Shown piece by piece: positions 7,851 through 15,898 of a stretch of DNA of 64,000 nt. The DNA is taken from assembly GCA_034926785.1 (NCBI GenBank), contig JAYFQU010000021.1, forward strand, positions 1 to 64,000. Direction: 5' to 3'. Source of the stretch: UBA7703 sp034926785. Lineage in GTDB: Bacteria; Bacillota; Clostridia; Christensenellales; CAG-138. The position numbers were made by a program, and so were the translations under genes. The notes below the pieces were generated by a model. It made no database searches. It was not told the origin of the DNA and worked only from the letters and a program-made list of their open reading frames with translations. Every line of letters begins with the position of its first letter. Position 1 is the stretch's first letter.

Positions 7851-8717
7851 TTATGCTTCCTGACGGGTCGGCTTTCGTACCGGGCGTGCCTCAAAAAAAG
7901 CCCGGCACTCGTTCAGCACAGGTATCGCCTGCCAGGTCTGCCCCGGCTGTACTCCCGGCCTATGCGCGCCGTGATAATCGCTTCCGCAGGTGACGATCAG
8001 GTCAAGCTGCCGCGCGATGCTCACGAGCACCGTGCTGTCCCCCTCGCTTAGCGAGGGATGATATCCCTCCAGCCCCAGGAGTCCAAGCTCTCTGAGCTGC
8101 GGTGCCAGTTTATGTGGATCGGGGTGCCCATTCAGCGGATGCGCCCACACAGGGACTCCGCCGGCACCGCGAATCAATCGAATGATCTCCTCCGGCGAGA
8201 ATCGCTCCACCTGATAGTAACCAGAACATCCCTTGCGCAGATACTTGGCAAAGGCCTCCTTCGTGTCCGCCGCAAATCCGCCCTTCACGAGCGCGAGGGC
8301 GATGTTCAGCCGCGTCGCGGTTTCTATTTCGCGCGGCAGATATGGGTCGATGTCGCAGCCGATGTTCTTCAGCCGCGCCGCAATCTCCGCGTTGCGCTTC
8401 CCCCGGCGGATCAGCGCCCTCTCCAACGCCTGCTTCATGCGCGTTTCTTCCGTGTCGATGTCGAGGCCGAGAATGTGCATTTCGTGCGGCCACTCGGCGT
8501 CCATCTCAATGGCTGGCAGCAGCCGAATGCCGATGCGCTCTGCCTCCTCCATCGCCTCAGGCACTCCGCTTACGTTGTCATGGTCGGTCAGCGCCAGCAG
8601 TGAAATTCCGCGTGCGGCCGCCGCGCGCATCACCTCGGCTGGCGCGTCCGAGCCATCCGAGCAGTTGCTATGCAGATGCAGGTCGAATGGGCTGTTGTTT
8701 TTCTCGCTTGTCTTCAA
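7851..8717 (-). CDS. PHP-domain phosphoesterase (YciV/TrpH-like)
   Basis: The 288-residue protein opens with the PHP metal motif FDLHLHSNCSDGSD and continues with LTDHDNVSG (about 43-51), an IEMDAEW block, WAHPLNGH and the final SDYHGAH motif, so all metal ligands appear present. E. coli relatives hydrolyse 3',5'-nucleoside bisphosphates and trim 5' ends of short RNAs; that activity is inferred here. Start is TTG at 8717 with AGGAAC eight bases upstream. It lies between ftsH and prs on the same strand. Confidence 0.85.
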   Translation of the reverse strand: MKTSEKNNSPFDLHLHSNCSDGSDAPAEVMRAAAARGISLLALTDHDNVSGVPEAMEEAERIGIRLLPAIEMDAEWPHEMHILGLDIDTEETRMKQALERALIRRGKRNAEIAARLKNIGCDIDPYLPREIETATRLNIALALVKGGFAADTKEAFAKYLRKGCSGYYQVERFSPEEIIRLIRGAGGVPVWAHPLNGHPDPHKLAPQLRELGLLGLEGYHPSLSEGDSTVLVSIARQLDLIVTCGSDYHGAHRPGVQPGQTWQAIPVLNECRAFFEARPVRKPTRQEA

Positions 8718-8758
8718 CTTTTTGTTCCTGTTCTTCGCTTGCGCCTTGGCGTCTTCAT

Positions 8759-8789
8759 AAAGATAGGGCGGACTGGCCGCCCCATCTTG
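8759..8789 (-). terminator. Terminator of the tilS-hpt-ftsH operon
   Basis: AAGATAGGGCGG and CCGCCCCATCTT pair across a five-base loop; on the minus strand the stem ends in TTTAT. It separates ftsH from the PHP gene. Confidence 0.6.
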
Positions 8790-8838
8790 GGATTGCTATA
8801 GTCGTTTTTACGGGTGTTCGGTTCTCTCTGCCGTCTGA

Positions 8839-10839
8839 TTACGCGGGCTCGCCGCTTGGCTCTCCGGTCGCCGGCGGTTCGGTCTGCGCATCCGCCTTCT
8901 TCCTTCTGCGCTTGGGGGAAGCCTTTTTCAGGATTGACGCCGGATCCGATCCGTTGAACACTGCCTCGAACTCCTCACCGGTAACGCGCTCATATTCAAT
9001 CAGCATTTCCGATACACGATCAAGCGCCTCCATATGCTCGCTGATAATCGAGCGGGCGCGGGCATACTGCGTGTCCAGAATCTTCCGAACCTCGTTATCT
9101 ACGGTGGCTGCGAGGGACTCGGAGTAGTTGCGCTGGTGTCCCCAATCCTTGGCGATGAATACCTCTTCCTGTCCGCCGAGGAACATCGGGCCTACCGACT
9201 CGCTCATGCCGTATTCGGTCACCATCTTTTTCGCGATATCGCTTGCGCGCTGCAGGTCGCTGTAGGCGCCGGTCGAAACATCGTGAAATTTCAGTTGCTC
9301 CGCAACGCGTCCGCCAAGCGACATAGCGATATTATCCAGCAGTTTATTTTTCGTAATATGCATCATGTCCTCTTTGGGCAGGGACATGGTGTACCCCGCG
9401 GCCATACCGCGCGGCACAATGGAAACCTCGTGCACCGGATCACAGCCCGGCAGCATCATCGCGACGATCGCATGGCCAGCTTCATGGAAGGCGGTGATTT
9501 TTTTGTCCGCCTCGGTGATAACGCGGCTGCGCTTCTCCGGTCCCATCTGCACACGGGTAATCGCCTCTTCCAGCTCGTTCATGCCGATGGCTTTCAGGTT
9601 CGCGCGCGCGGCGAGGATCGCCGCCTCGTTGAGTACGTTCTCCAGATCCGCGCCTGTAAAGCCAGGGGTGCGTTTGGCCAGAGTCGCAAGGGAAACCTCT
9701 TTCCCAAGGGGCTTGTTGCGCGCGTGCACTTTCAAAATCTCTTCGCGCCCCTTGACGTCGGGATAGTTTACCGTGATCTGGCGGTCAAAGCGGCCAGGAC
9801 GCAACAGCGCGGGATCCAGGATGTCCGGGCGGTTCGTCGCGGCAATCACGATGATGCCCTCGTTCGGCGCAAACCCGTCCATTTCGACGAGAAGCTGATT
9901 GAGCGTCTGCTCTCTTTCGTCATGTCCTCCGCCCATGCCGGCGCCACGGTGGCGACCGACGGCGTCGATTTCGTCGATGAATACAACCGCCGGGGTCGTG
10001 CGCTTTGCGGTCTGGAAAAGATCGCGCACACGGGACGCGCCAACGCCGACGAACATTTCAACGAAATCCGATCCCGAAATCGAGAAAAACGGCACCTTGG
10101 CCTCGCCTGCAACGGCTTTTGCCAGCAGTGTCTTGCCCGTGCCTGGAGGGCCTACAAGCAGCACTCCCTTTGGAATGCGCGCACCAATAGCGTTAAATCG
10201 CGCGGGCGCACGCATAAACTCGACGATCTCCTTTAGTTCTTCCTTTTCCTCGTCCGCTCCGGCGACGTCAGCGAAAGTAACGTTCATCTTGTCGCCTATG
10301 GTCATCCGCGCGCGGGATTTGCCGAAGTTTTGCATCTGCTTTCCGCCGCCCTGCGCGCGCATCATAAAGAAATAGAAAACGCCGAACGCGCCAAAGATGA
10401 GCAGATAGGGCAATACCAGCGACCAGAACGATTCTTCAACAATCTTGGATTCATACTTAAATCCATAGTCTGCGCTGGAAACCTGATCCACACTGGTGAA
10501 TTTTTCAGGGTGCGCGCTGTATACAATCGCCGCCATGTCGGCGCGGAAGGTGCTTTCGCTCGGAATGACAACATAAAACTCCGCGCGCTTTGGCAAATCC
10601 TTACCCTCGCTTTTGCTGCCCGCGTAGAGTCCATATACCTCCCGCTGATCCACCTGGATGGCCTTGATTGTCTTTCCGGTTGTATCTCCGCTTTCGGTAT
10701 TGCGAACAAGCTGCAGAAACTCGGTGTTATAGTCGAGTTTATCCAGTGTATCCTGCGTTGGATTCAGCCCCGAAACCATGTAGATAATTGCCGCAAAGAG
10801 CACCACCCAGATCACGGCGGTCATGACTTTTTTATTCAA
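8839..10839 (-). CDS. ftsH: ATP-dependent zinc metalloprotease FtsH
   Basis: FtsH degrades unassembled or damaged membrane proteins and some cytoplasmic regulators. The 666-residue protein has membrane segments at about 6-23 and 139-160 flanking an extracytoplasmic domain, an AAA module with Walker A GPPGTGKT (230-237), Walker B VVFIDEID (285-292) and an SRH region, then the HEAGH zinc site (452-456). The last 30 residues are basic, then Pro/Glu-rich and poorly conserved. Start is TTG at 10839, eight bases after GGAGG. It follows hpt and tilS, the usual Firmicutes order. Confidence 0.96.
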   Translation of the reverse strand: MNKKVMTAVIWVVLFAAIIYMVSGLNPTQDTLDKLDYNTEFLQLVRNTESGDTTGKTIKAIQVDQREVYGLYAGSKSEGKDLPKRAEFYVVIPSESTFRADMAAIVYSAHPEKFTSVDQVSSADYGFKYESKIVEESFWSLVLPYLLIFGAFGVFYFFMMRAQGGGKQMQNFGKSRARMTIGDKMNVTFADVAGADEEKEELKEIVEFMRAPARFNAIGARIPKGVLLVGPPGTGKTLLAKAVAGEAKVPFFSISGSDFVEMFVGVGASRVRDLFQTAKRTTPAVVFIDEIDAVGRHRGAGMGGGHDEREQTLNQLLVEMDGFAPNEGIIVIAATNRPDILDPALLRPGRFDRQITVNYPDVKGREEILKVHARNKPLGKEVSLATLAKRTPGFTGADLENVLNEAAILAARANLKAIGMNELEEAITRVQMGPEKRSRVITEADKKITAFHEAGHAIVAMMLPGCDPVHEVSIVPRGMAAGYTMSLPKEDMMHITKNKLLDNIAMSLGGRVAEQLKFHDVSTGAYSDLQRASDIAKKMVTEYGMSESVGPMFLGGQEEVFIAKDWGHQRNYSESLAATVDNEVRKILDTQYARARSIISEHMEALDRVSEMLIEYERVTGEEFEAVFNGSDPASILKKASPKRRRKKADAQTEPPATGEPSGEPA

Positions 10840-10947
10840 CTAGTTATCCTCCATCTGCGGTGGCGCTCTTTCCGCCGCCGCGCGATTCGGGCGGCGTCTT
10901 CGCCGTCCCGATCTGCCGTATCCAAAAGATACGGACGCGTTATTTCG

Positions 10948-11514
10948 TTATTCTCCCTCGCTGTAAACGGAGGGCTTCAGCACGCCAACATAGGGCAGGT
11001 TGCGCAAAAAGCCGTTATAATCCAGGCCATATCCAACGACGAATTCGTTGGGTATGATGAATCCGCAGTAATCCGGCGAAATATCCGTCTCCCTGCGCGA
11101 AGGCTTATCCAGCAAACAGCAAATCTTCAGCGACGCGGGATTGCGGCTGTCCAGCAGTTTTGCAAGATGCGATAGCGTCAGCCCGCTGTCCATGATGTCC
11201 TCGGCAATAATCACATGCTTGCCGGTAATCGAGGTGTCGATATCCTTAGTAATGCGCACAATGCCGCTGGTCTTCTGTTCGTTACCGTAGCTGGAGATGC
11301 CCATAAATTCCATCTGCAGGTTCAAATCCATTTCGCGCGCAAGGTCGGCAAAGAACATGACCGCTCCTTTAAGAATGCAGATGAGCACGATCTCGCCGTC
11401 GGCATCCGCATAATCGCGGCGCAATTCAGCGCCGAGTTCCGCAATGCGTTTTTTAATCTGCTCTTCTGAGACGAGTATATGCGCGATGTCGTCGTGATTG
11501 ATGAGCCTGTTCAA
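10948..11514 (-). CDS. hpt: Hypoxanthine phosphoribosyltransferase
   Basis: It salvages hypoxanthine and guanine to IMP and GMP with PRPP. The 188-residue protein carries the PRPP loop VIIAEDIMDSGLTL (about 102-115), the flexible-loop SSYGNEQKTSG motif and a C-terminal FVVGYGLDYNGFLRNLPYVG block typical of bacterial HPRT. Start is TTG at 11514, overlapping the tilS stop; coupling to tilS is likely. The tilS-hpt-ftsH order is classical. Confidence 0.94.
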   Translation of the reverse strand: MNRLINHDDIAHILVSEEQIKKRIAELGAELRRDYADADGEIVLICILKGAVMFFADLAREMDLNLQMEFMGISSYGNEQKTSGIVRITKDIDTSITGKHVIIAEDIMDSGLTLSHLAKLLDSRNPASLKICCLLDKPSRRETDISPDYCGFIIPNEFVVGYGLDYNGFLRNLPYVGVLKPSVYSEGE

Positions 11515-12866
11515 TCCCTGTCCCCCCTGTTAAATATAATATGGAGTATTTCACGCGTATTCGGGGTGATTCTCGCGCGTTCGGAAACGCCTAACCCCAC
11601 CGCGTAGTAAACCTGATCTCCCGCGCAGAGCAGCGGTAACCACCGCTCCTCCTTCGGAATCTTCCTGTCGGTAAAAACATCGCTTAGCTTCCGTTCGCCC
11701 GGCGCGCCCAGCGGGAAAAACCGATCCGCATTCCGTCTGGATCGAACCACCAGATCCTTTGGCAGCGCGCCTGCGTCCAGATAGGCTTCGCTTCCATCCT
11801 TCGGCCTTTGCCAGCCGTCCGCTCGATTCGCCCGCAATACGCCATATGGCGTAACGGTCTCCCCGTCCTGCACAAAGGGGACTTCATACTCCTCCGGTTC
11901 GGGATAGAGGCCAATCTGAAGAAGTTCCGCGCTCGTCCACGCGAAGTATCCGCCGGAAAGCTCAATGCGCGTGCCTGTTTGAGCCGTTGAGAGCGCCATC
12001 ACGCGCCGGATGTCGGATTCCTTGACGTTACCTGTTTGCGCCATCAGCCGTCTGCGGAGGATCCGTGTACCGATCGGCGCCGCAAGCGCGGCCAGCTTCG
12101 TTCTCTCCAGCCCGCCGTTACAGGAAATCTCCCGCTCCGCCTCCTCCGACAACTGCCGGAGAAATGCTTCATCCTCCGAAACCAGCTTGGCTGTCTTGGC
12201 AAGTGCGGAGGCGACGCCTGGGTTCAGGGTTTGCAGCAACGGCATCAGCTCGTTTCGGATGCGGTTCCTGGCGGCTCCATTCTCCGCGTTCGTTTCGTCC
12301 TCACAGAAGGGCTCGCCCCTCAGTTGGAGGGAAAGGAGGATCTCCTCCCGGCTCACATCAAGCAGCGGACGTATGATGCGACCGTTTCTCGGCTGCATAC
12401 CGCAAAGACCGCCCGTTCCGCTGCCGCGGATGAGGTGCAGGAGCAGCGTCTCCGCCTGATCGTCCTTGTGATGCGCTGTGGCAATCACGTTCGCGTGAAA
12501 TGCCTCCCTCGCACGCTCCAGAAACGCATAGCGCACTTCGCGCGCCGCTTGTTCGATGGACTGCCCATGCGCTTTTGCATAAGCGGGCACGCCAATCGTC
12601 TCTGTTGCCAGCGGGATTTCGAGCCTCGCGCAGAGCGCCTCGCAGAACCGCTGGTCGCGATTCGCGTTTTCTCCGCGGATGCCGTGGTTGAGATGCGCGG
12701 CAAATAACCCGCCGATTTCGCCCGCATCCCTGCATTCACACAAGGAGAGCAAAAGCGCGGTGGAATCCGCTCCGCCGGAGAGTGCGACCAGCACCGTATC
12801 TCCGGGATCACATCCGCAGGCGGTCAGCTCGGTTTCTCCGATCAGCCGCCGCTGCCCACAAAACAC
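11511..12866 (-). CDS. tilS: tRNA(Ile)-lysidine synthetase TilS
   Basis: TilS converts cytidine 34 of the AUA-reading tRNA-Ile to lysidine; it is essential in most bacteria. The 451-residue protein has the PP-loop VALSGGADSTALLL (about 27-40), HLNHGIRG, ATAHHKDDQAETLLLHLIRGSG, and the TilS-specific substrate-binding and C-terminal domains (about 230-440). Start is GTG at 12866 with TGGAG at an eight-base spacing; an ATG five bases further upstream is out of frame. Confidence 0.94.
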   Translation of the reverse strand: MFCGQRRLIGETELTACGCDPGDTVLVALSGGADSTALLLSLCECRDAGEIGGLFAAHLNHGIRGENANRDQRFCEALCARLEIPLATETIGVPAYAKAHGQSIEQAAREVRYAFLERAREAFHANVIATAHHKDDQAETLLLHLIRGSGTGGLCGMQPRNGRIIRPLLDVSREEILLSLQLRGEPFCEDETNAENGAARNRIRNELMPLLQTLNPGVASALAKTAKLVSEDEAFLRQLSEEAEREISCNGGLERTKLAALAAPIGTRILRRRLMAQTGNVKESDIRRVMALSTAQTGTRIELSGGYFAWTSAELLQIGLYPEPEEYEVPFVQDGETVTPYGVLRANRADGWQRPKDGSEAYLDAGALPKDLVVRSRRNADRFFPLGAPGERKLSDVFTDRKIPKEERWLPLLCAGDQVYYAVGLGVSERARITPNTREILHIIFNRGDRD

Positions 12867-12981
12867 CGCATAGATCTCCAGAATGAAATATAGTGCTATT
12901 CTACCCGCATCAATTTCGTTTTACAAGAGCAAAGGGAAAAATACCGCCACATGTCGCAAACAATTCACGATACGGTATCTT

Positions 12982-13010
12982 TTGACATGATTTTCGTTAT
13001 CCTCTATACT
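12982..13010 (+). promoter_or_regulatory. radC promoter
   Basis: TTGACA, 17-base spacer, TATACT. The start codon lies 26 bases beyond the -10 box, giving a short leader with GGGAGG as the ribosome site. Confidence 0.85.
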
Positions 13011-13036
13011 GGTAGAGCAAACAACGGGAGGCCGAC

Positions 13037-13828
13037 ATGCCGGATTCCATACACAGCGGGCATCGCGAGCGGATTCGCGAACAATATAAAGCACACGGCG
13101 CCGATGCGTTTCTGGATCACCAGTTCCTCGAGCTTTTGTTGACCTACGCCATTCCGCGAAAGGATACCAACGAGCTCGCGCATTTGCTCCTGGAGCGCTT
13201 CGGTTCGCTGGAGGGTGTAGTTACGGCGGAGATTGCCCAGCTCATGCTGGTAGATGGCGTCGGCGAGAGCGCGGCGGTCTTCCTGCGGATGCAGGGAGAC
13301 CTGTTTCGCCGTCTTCGGCTGCATCGGCTGGCGGATGCTCGCGGAGCCGTTCGCCTGAGCTCTCCGGTAGAGGCCGCGCGGTATGCCGTTTCGCAGCTTT
13401 CGCTCAACACCTATGAAACCGTGCTCGTCGTCTGCCTCAACGCAAAGAAGATGGTGCAGAGTTGCGAGCGGATCCTTGGCGGTTCGTTGATCGAAGCGCA
13501 AATCTATCCGCGCAACATCGCGGAGATGGCGCTTCTGAGGCGGGCGCATGGCATCCTCCTGATTCATAACCACCCCTCCGGCGATCCCGCCCCATCCAAA
13601 GCGGATGCGGACACAACCGAATCCGTCCGCGCCGCGTTGGAGAGCATCGGGGTGCAGCTGTTCGACCATATCATCGTCGGCGGCGAACACGCCTACAGTT
13701 TTTCAACAGGCGCGATCATCGGCGTTTCGGGCGCCGAGGCGGAGGTGTTTTCGCTGACGGATTATCAAGCGCTTCAATCGCAGGCGGTTCGCTCCAGCTC
13801 GCTCCTTCGCGTCATGGAGCCATATTAA
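13037..13828 (+). CDS. radC: RadC family JAMM/MPN protein
   Basis: The 263-residue protein has an N-terminal helix-hairpin-helix UPF0758 region (about 10-90) and a C-terminal MPN/JAMM domain with the zinc motif HNHPSGDPAPSKAD (about 177-190) and a later acidic D. The name comes from an E. coli locus later traced to recG, so a DNA repair role is not established. A tail of about 30 residues after the JAMM domain is longer than usual. It is divergent from tilS, with its own strong promoter. Confidence 0.92.
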   Translation: MPDSIHSGHRERIREQYKAHGADAFLDHQFLELLLTYAIPRKDTNELAHLLLERFGSLEGVVTAEIAQLMLVDGVGESAAVFLRMQGDLFRRLRLHRLADARGAVRLSSPVEAARYAVSQLSLNTYETVLVVCLNAKKMVQSCERILGGSLIEAQIYPRNIAEMALLRRAHGILLIHNHPSGDPAPSKADADTTESVRAALESIGVQLFDHIIVGGEHAYSFSTGAIIGVSGAEAEVFSLTDYQALQSQAVRSSSLLRVMEPY

Positions 13829-13879
13829 AAAGAAAGCGAAGATCCGCATCAACTCAAGCGCATAGCGTTTCACGCGCAA

Positions 13880-13905
13880 AAAAGCGACGGTTCCCCGCCG
13901 CTTTT
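13880..13905. terminator. Bidirectional terminator between radC and the SIMPL gene
   Basis: AAAAGCGACGG and CCGCCGCTTTT form a nearly perfect stem with A/T ends on both sides, placed between convergent genes. Confidence 0.6.
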
Positions 13906-13920
13906 GTGTTTATATGCGCG

Positions 13921-14688
13921 TCAGTTCTGCGGCTGCGCCGCCGATATTTGATAGGTAACGGTAACCGCCGCATCAACCGCAATCGAACTGCTCTTAAACG
14001 CAACCCCGGCCAGCTGGCTCTCGATCGGCGATTCTGAAACGGAGAGAATCCCGCCAAGAATTACGCCGCCCGCGGCGGCAATGGCCGCCGCCTTCTCCTG
14101 CGCGTCCGCCATCGCCGCCGCCAACGCACTGGAATAGGCCGCCGACGCGTCGAGCAGACTATAGGTCACCTCGTAGCTTTCCGTAATACGCGCGTCGATG
14201 ATCGGCGAGAGTATGGCGTTCACGCGGTTGATATCGCTTTCGATAATGGTGATGGTGTCCCGCGCAACATATCCCGTAATCGCGCCGTCGCTCTCGCGCG
14301 TGCTGCTGCTGAGCGTAACCCCGGAAGTCGTCAGGTTTTTAGTGAGTACGCCCTGCGCCCCCGCAATTTCCTTTACCTGTTGCGTAACCGTTTCGCAGTT
14401 GGCGGCCGCCTCCTCGGAGGTCGCGCTGCTCCCCATTGCAACGATGTGAATGGTCGCAAAGTCCGGTGCAGCGATCACTTCGCCCATTCCGCTCACATGA
14501 ATGGACCGCTCCGGAATCGCCGCTTCGTTGTTGACAATCACCGTTGGCTGCTCCGGCTTTGCAGTCGGGCCAGGGACGATGTCCCCCTCCTCCTTGCAGC
14601 CGGCCAGCGTAAACGCGAGCGCGAGGATAAGCATAGCACCCGTCACGAAGCGTATTGTTCGTCCGAATGCCGTATTTGTCTTCTCCAA
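13921..14688 (-). CDS. SIMPL (DUF541) domain lipoprotein
   Basis: The 255-residue protein starts with a charged stretch, a hydrophobic segment (about 15-29) and the lipobox LAGC, so it is probably a membrane-anchored lipoprotein. A short Pro-rich spacer leads into a SIMPL/DUF541 domain (about 60-250) with the usual opening ISVSG-like IHVSGMGEVIAAPD and the Ala-rich central helix. Members form ring-like oligomers and are linked loosely to oxidative stress; the role here is unknown. Start is TTG at 14688 preceded by GAGGGAT. Confidence 0.85.
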   Translation of the reverse strand: MEKTNTAFGRTIRFVTGAMLILALAFTLAGCKEEGDIVPGPTAKPEQPTVIVNNEAAIPERSIHVSGMGEVIAAPDFATIHIVAMGSSATSEEAAANCETVTQQVKEIAGAQGVLTKNLTTSGVTLSSSTRESDGAITGYVARDTITIIESDINRVNAILSPIIDARITESYEVTYSLLDASAAYSSALAAAMADAQEKAAAIAAAGGVILGGILSVSESPIESQLAGVAFKSSSIAVDAAVTVTYQISAAQPQN

Positions 14689-14692
14689 TGAT

Positions 14693-15649
14693 TTATCCCT
14701 CCAGATCCACGCGGTTTTGCAGTGTTCCGTTGATGAATGCGTTCAGGTTGCTCGCCGCCGTGTCGACAAGGCGCTTTCGCGCGTCGCGCGGTATCCAGGC
14801 AACGTGCGGGGTAATCAGGCAATTCTTCGCCGCTAGCAGCGGATTGTCCGGCGAGATCGGTTCGCCGTCGACAACATCAAGTCCGGCCGCATAGAGCCGC
14901 CCCTCGTTGAGCGCGTGCGCCAGGTCGGCGGAGTTTACCAGCGTTCCCCGCGCGGTGTTGATTAAAATCGCGCTGCGCTTCATCAGCGCAAGCGTACCGC
15001 TGTTCACAACGCCGCGTGTCTCGCTCGTCGCTGCGCAGTGGAGCGAGAGCACATCGCTTTCGCGAAACAGTTCTTCCTGCGAGACATATTCCCCGCAGAA
15101 TTCCGCCCGTCTGCTCCGGCTGTGGCCAATAACACGCATGCCCAGCGCGCTTGCAATGCGCGCCGTCGCGCAGCCGATGTCACCCGTGCCAAGCACGCCG
15201 AATGTTCTGCCGTTGAGCGAGAGAATCGGCGCGTCCCAGAGGCAGTCGCCCGGCAGTTGGGTCCAGCGGCCCTTCCGAAGCTCCGTGTCCAGCGCGCGTG
15301 TGCGGTTGGTCAATTCAAGCAGCAGCGCGATTGCATGCTGCGCCACCGCCTCTGTCGAATAACCCGGCACATTGCAGACGGCAATTTGATGCCGCCGTGC
15401 AGCGGCCAGATCAATCTTGTCATAGCCCGTCGCAAATATGCCGAGAAAGCGCAGGTTCGGCGCGGCGGCAAACTCAGCTTCGCCGAGTCTGCCCCTGTTG
15501 GTAAACGCGATATCGGCGTTTTTCAGCCGCTCGCCAATCCGCGCAGGCGGCGTGTAATCGTATACGGTCAGTTCGCCAAATTGCGCAATCGGCGCCCAGT
15601 CTATGTCTCCGGGGTTTACGGAATACGCGTCAAGAATTACAATGTTCAT
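14693..15649 (-). CDS. D-2-hydroxyacid dehydrogenase (NAD-dependent)
   Basis: The 318-residue protein has the substrate-binding halves and the central NAD domain of the D-2-hydroxyacid dehydrogenase family: FGVLGTGDIGCATARIA (Rossmann GxGxxG, about 150-166), the catalytic Arg in LINTARGTLVN, Glu in the DVVDGEP block, and His in LITPHVAW. It is closest in feel to glycerate/hydroxypyruvate dehydrogenases; the true substrate is not visible from sequence. Start is the ATG at 15649 with TGGAG upstream; the frame runs 109 codons further but into non-homologous sequence that includes the ftsK promoter region. Confidence 0.88.
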   Translation of the reverse strand: MNIVILDAYSVNPGDIDWAPIAQFGELTVYDYTPPARIGERLKNADIAFTNRGRLGEAEFAAAPNLRFLGIFATGYDKIDLAAARRHQIAVCNVPGYSTEAVAQHAIALLLELTNRTRALDTELRKGRWTQLPGDCLWDAPILSLNGRTFGVLGTGDIGCATARIASALGMRVIGHSRSRRAEFCGEYVSQEELFRESDVLSLHCAATSETRGVVNSGTLALMKRSAILINTARGTLVNSADLAHALNEGRLYAAGLDVVDGEPISPDNPLLAAKNCLITPHVAWIPRDARKRLVDTAASNLNAFINGTLQNRVDLEG

Positions 15650-15766
15650 CCATTTCTCCAGGGTTTTCTGCTTCTTCCAAAGTATAGCGCATCTGTCGTT
15701 GGCTGACAAGCGAGCAACCCGGATTGATTCGACGCTCTGCCAAACCTTCCCGAATCGTGTCTTACA

Positions 15767-15795
15767 TTGCAGGGCATCGCAATATGTTGTATAAT
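15767..15795 (+). promoter_or_regulatory. ftsK/spoIIIE promoter
   Basis: TTGCAG, 17-base spacer, TATAAT. The leader is about 100 bases before the start codon. The 249-base gap between the dehydrogenase and ftsK contains nothing else I can identify. Confidence 0.75.
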
Positions 15796-15898
15796 AAATT
15801 GATAGATTGGCGTAATACACACTTTTAAGTCCATCGGCATCCATTCGCCAAATCCAGCTGAAAAACCGGAAGAACCGTTTTTTGATGAAAAGAAAGGA

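Noticed and set aside
6626..7894. Long N-terminal extension of prs to 7894
   Set aside because: The promoter at 7701-7729 and family homology place the start at 7639.
9034..10236. 400-codon plus-strand frame opposite ftsH
   Set aside because: It is a shadow of ftsH in a GC-rich genome; composition is Arg/His-rich and it has no motif.
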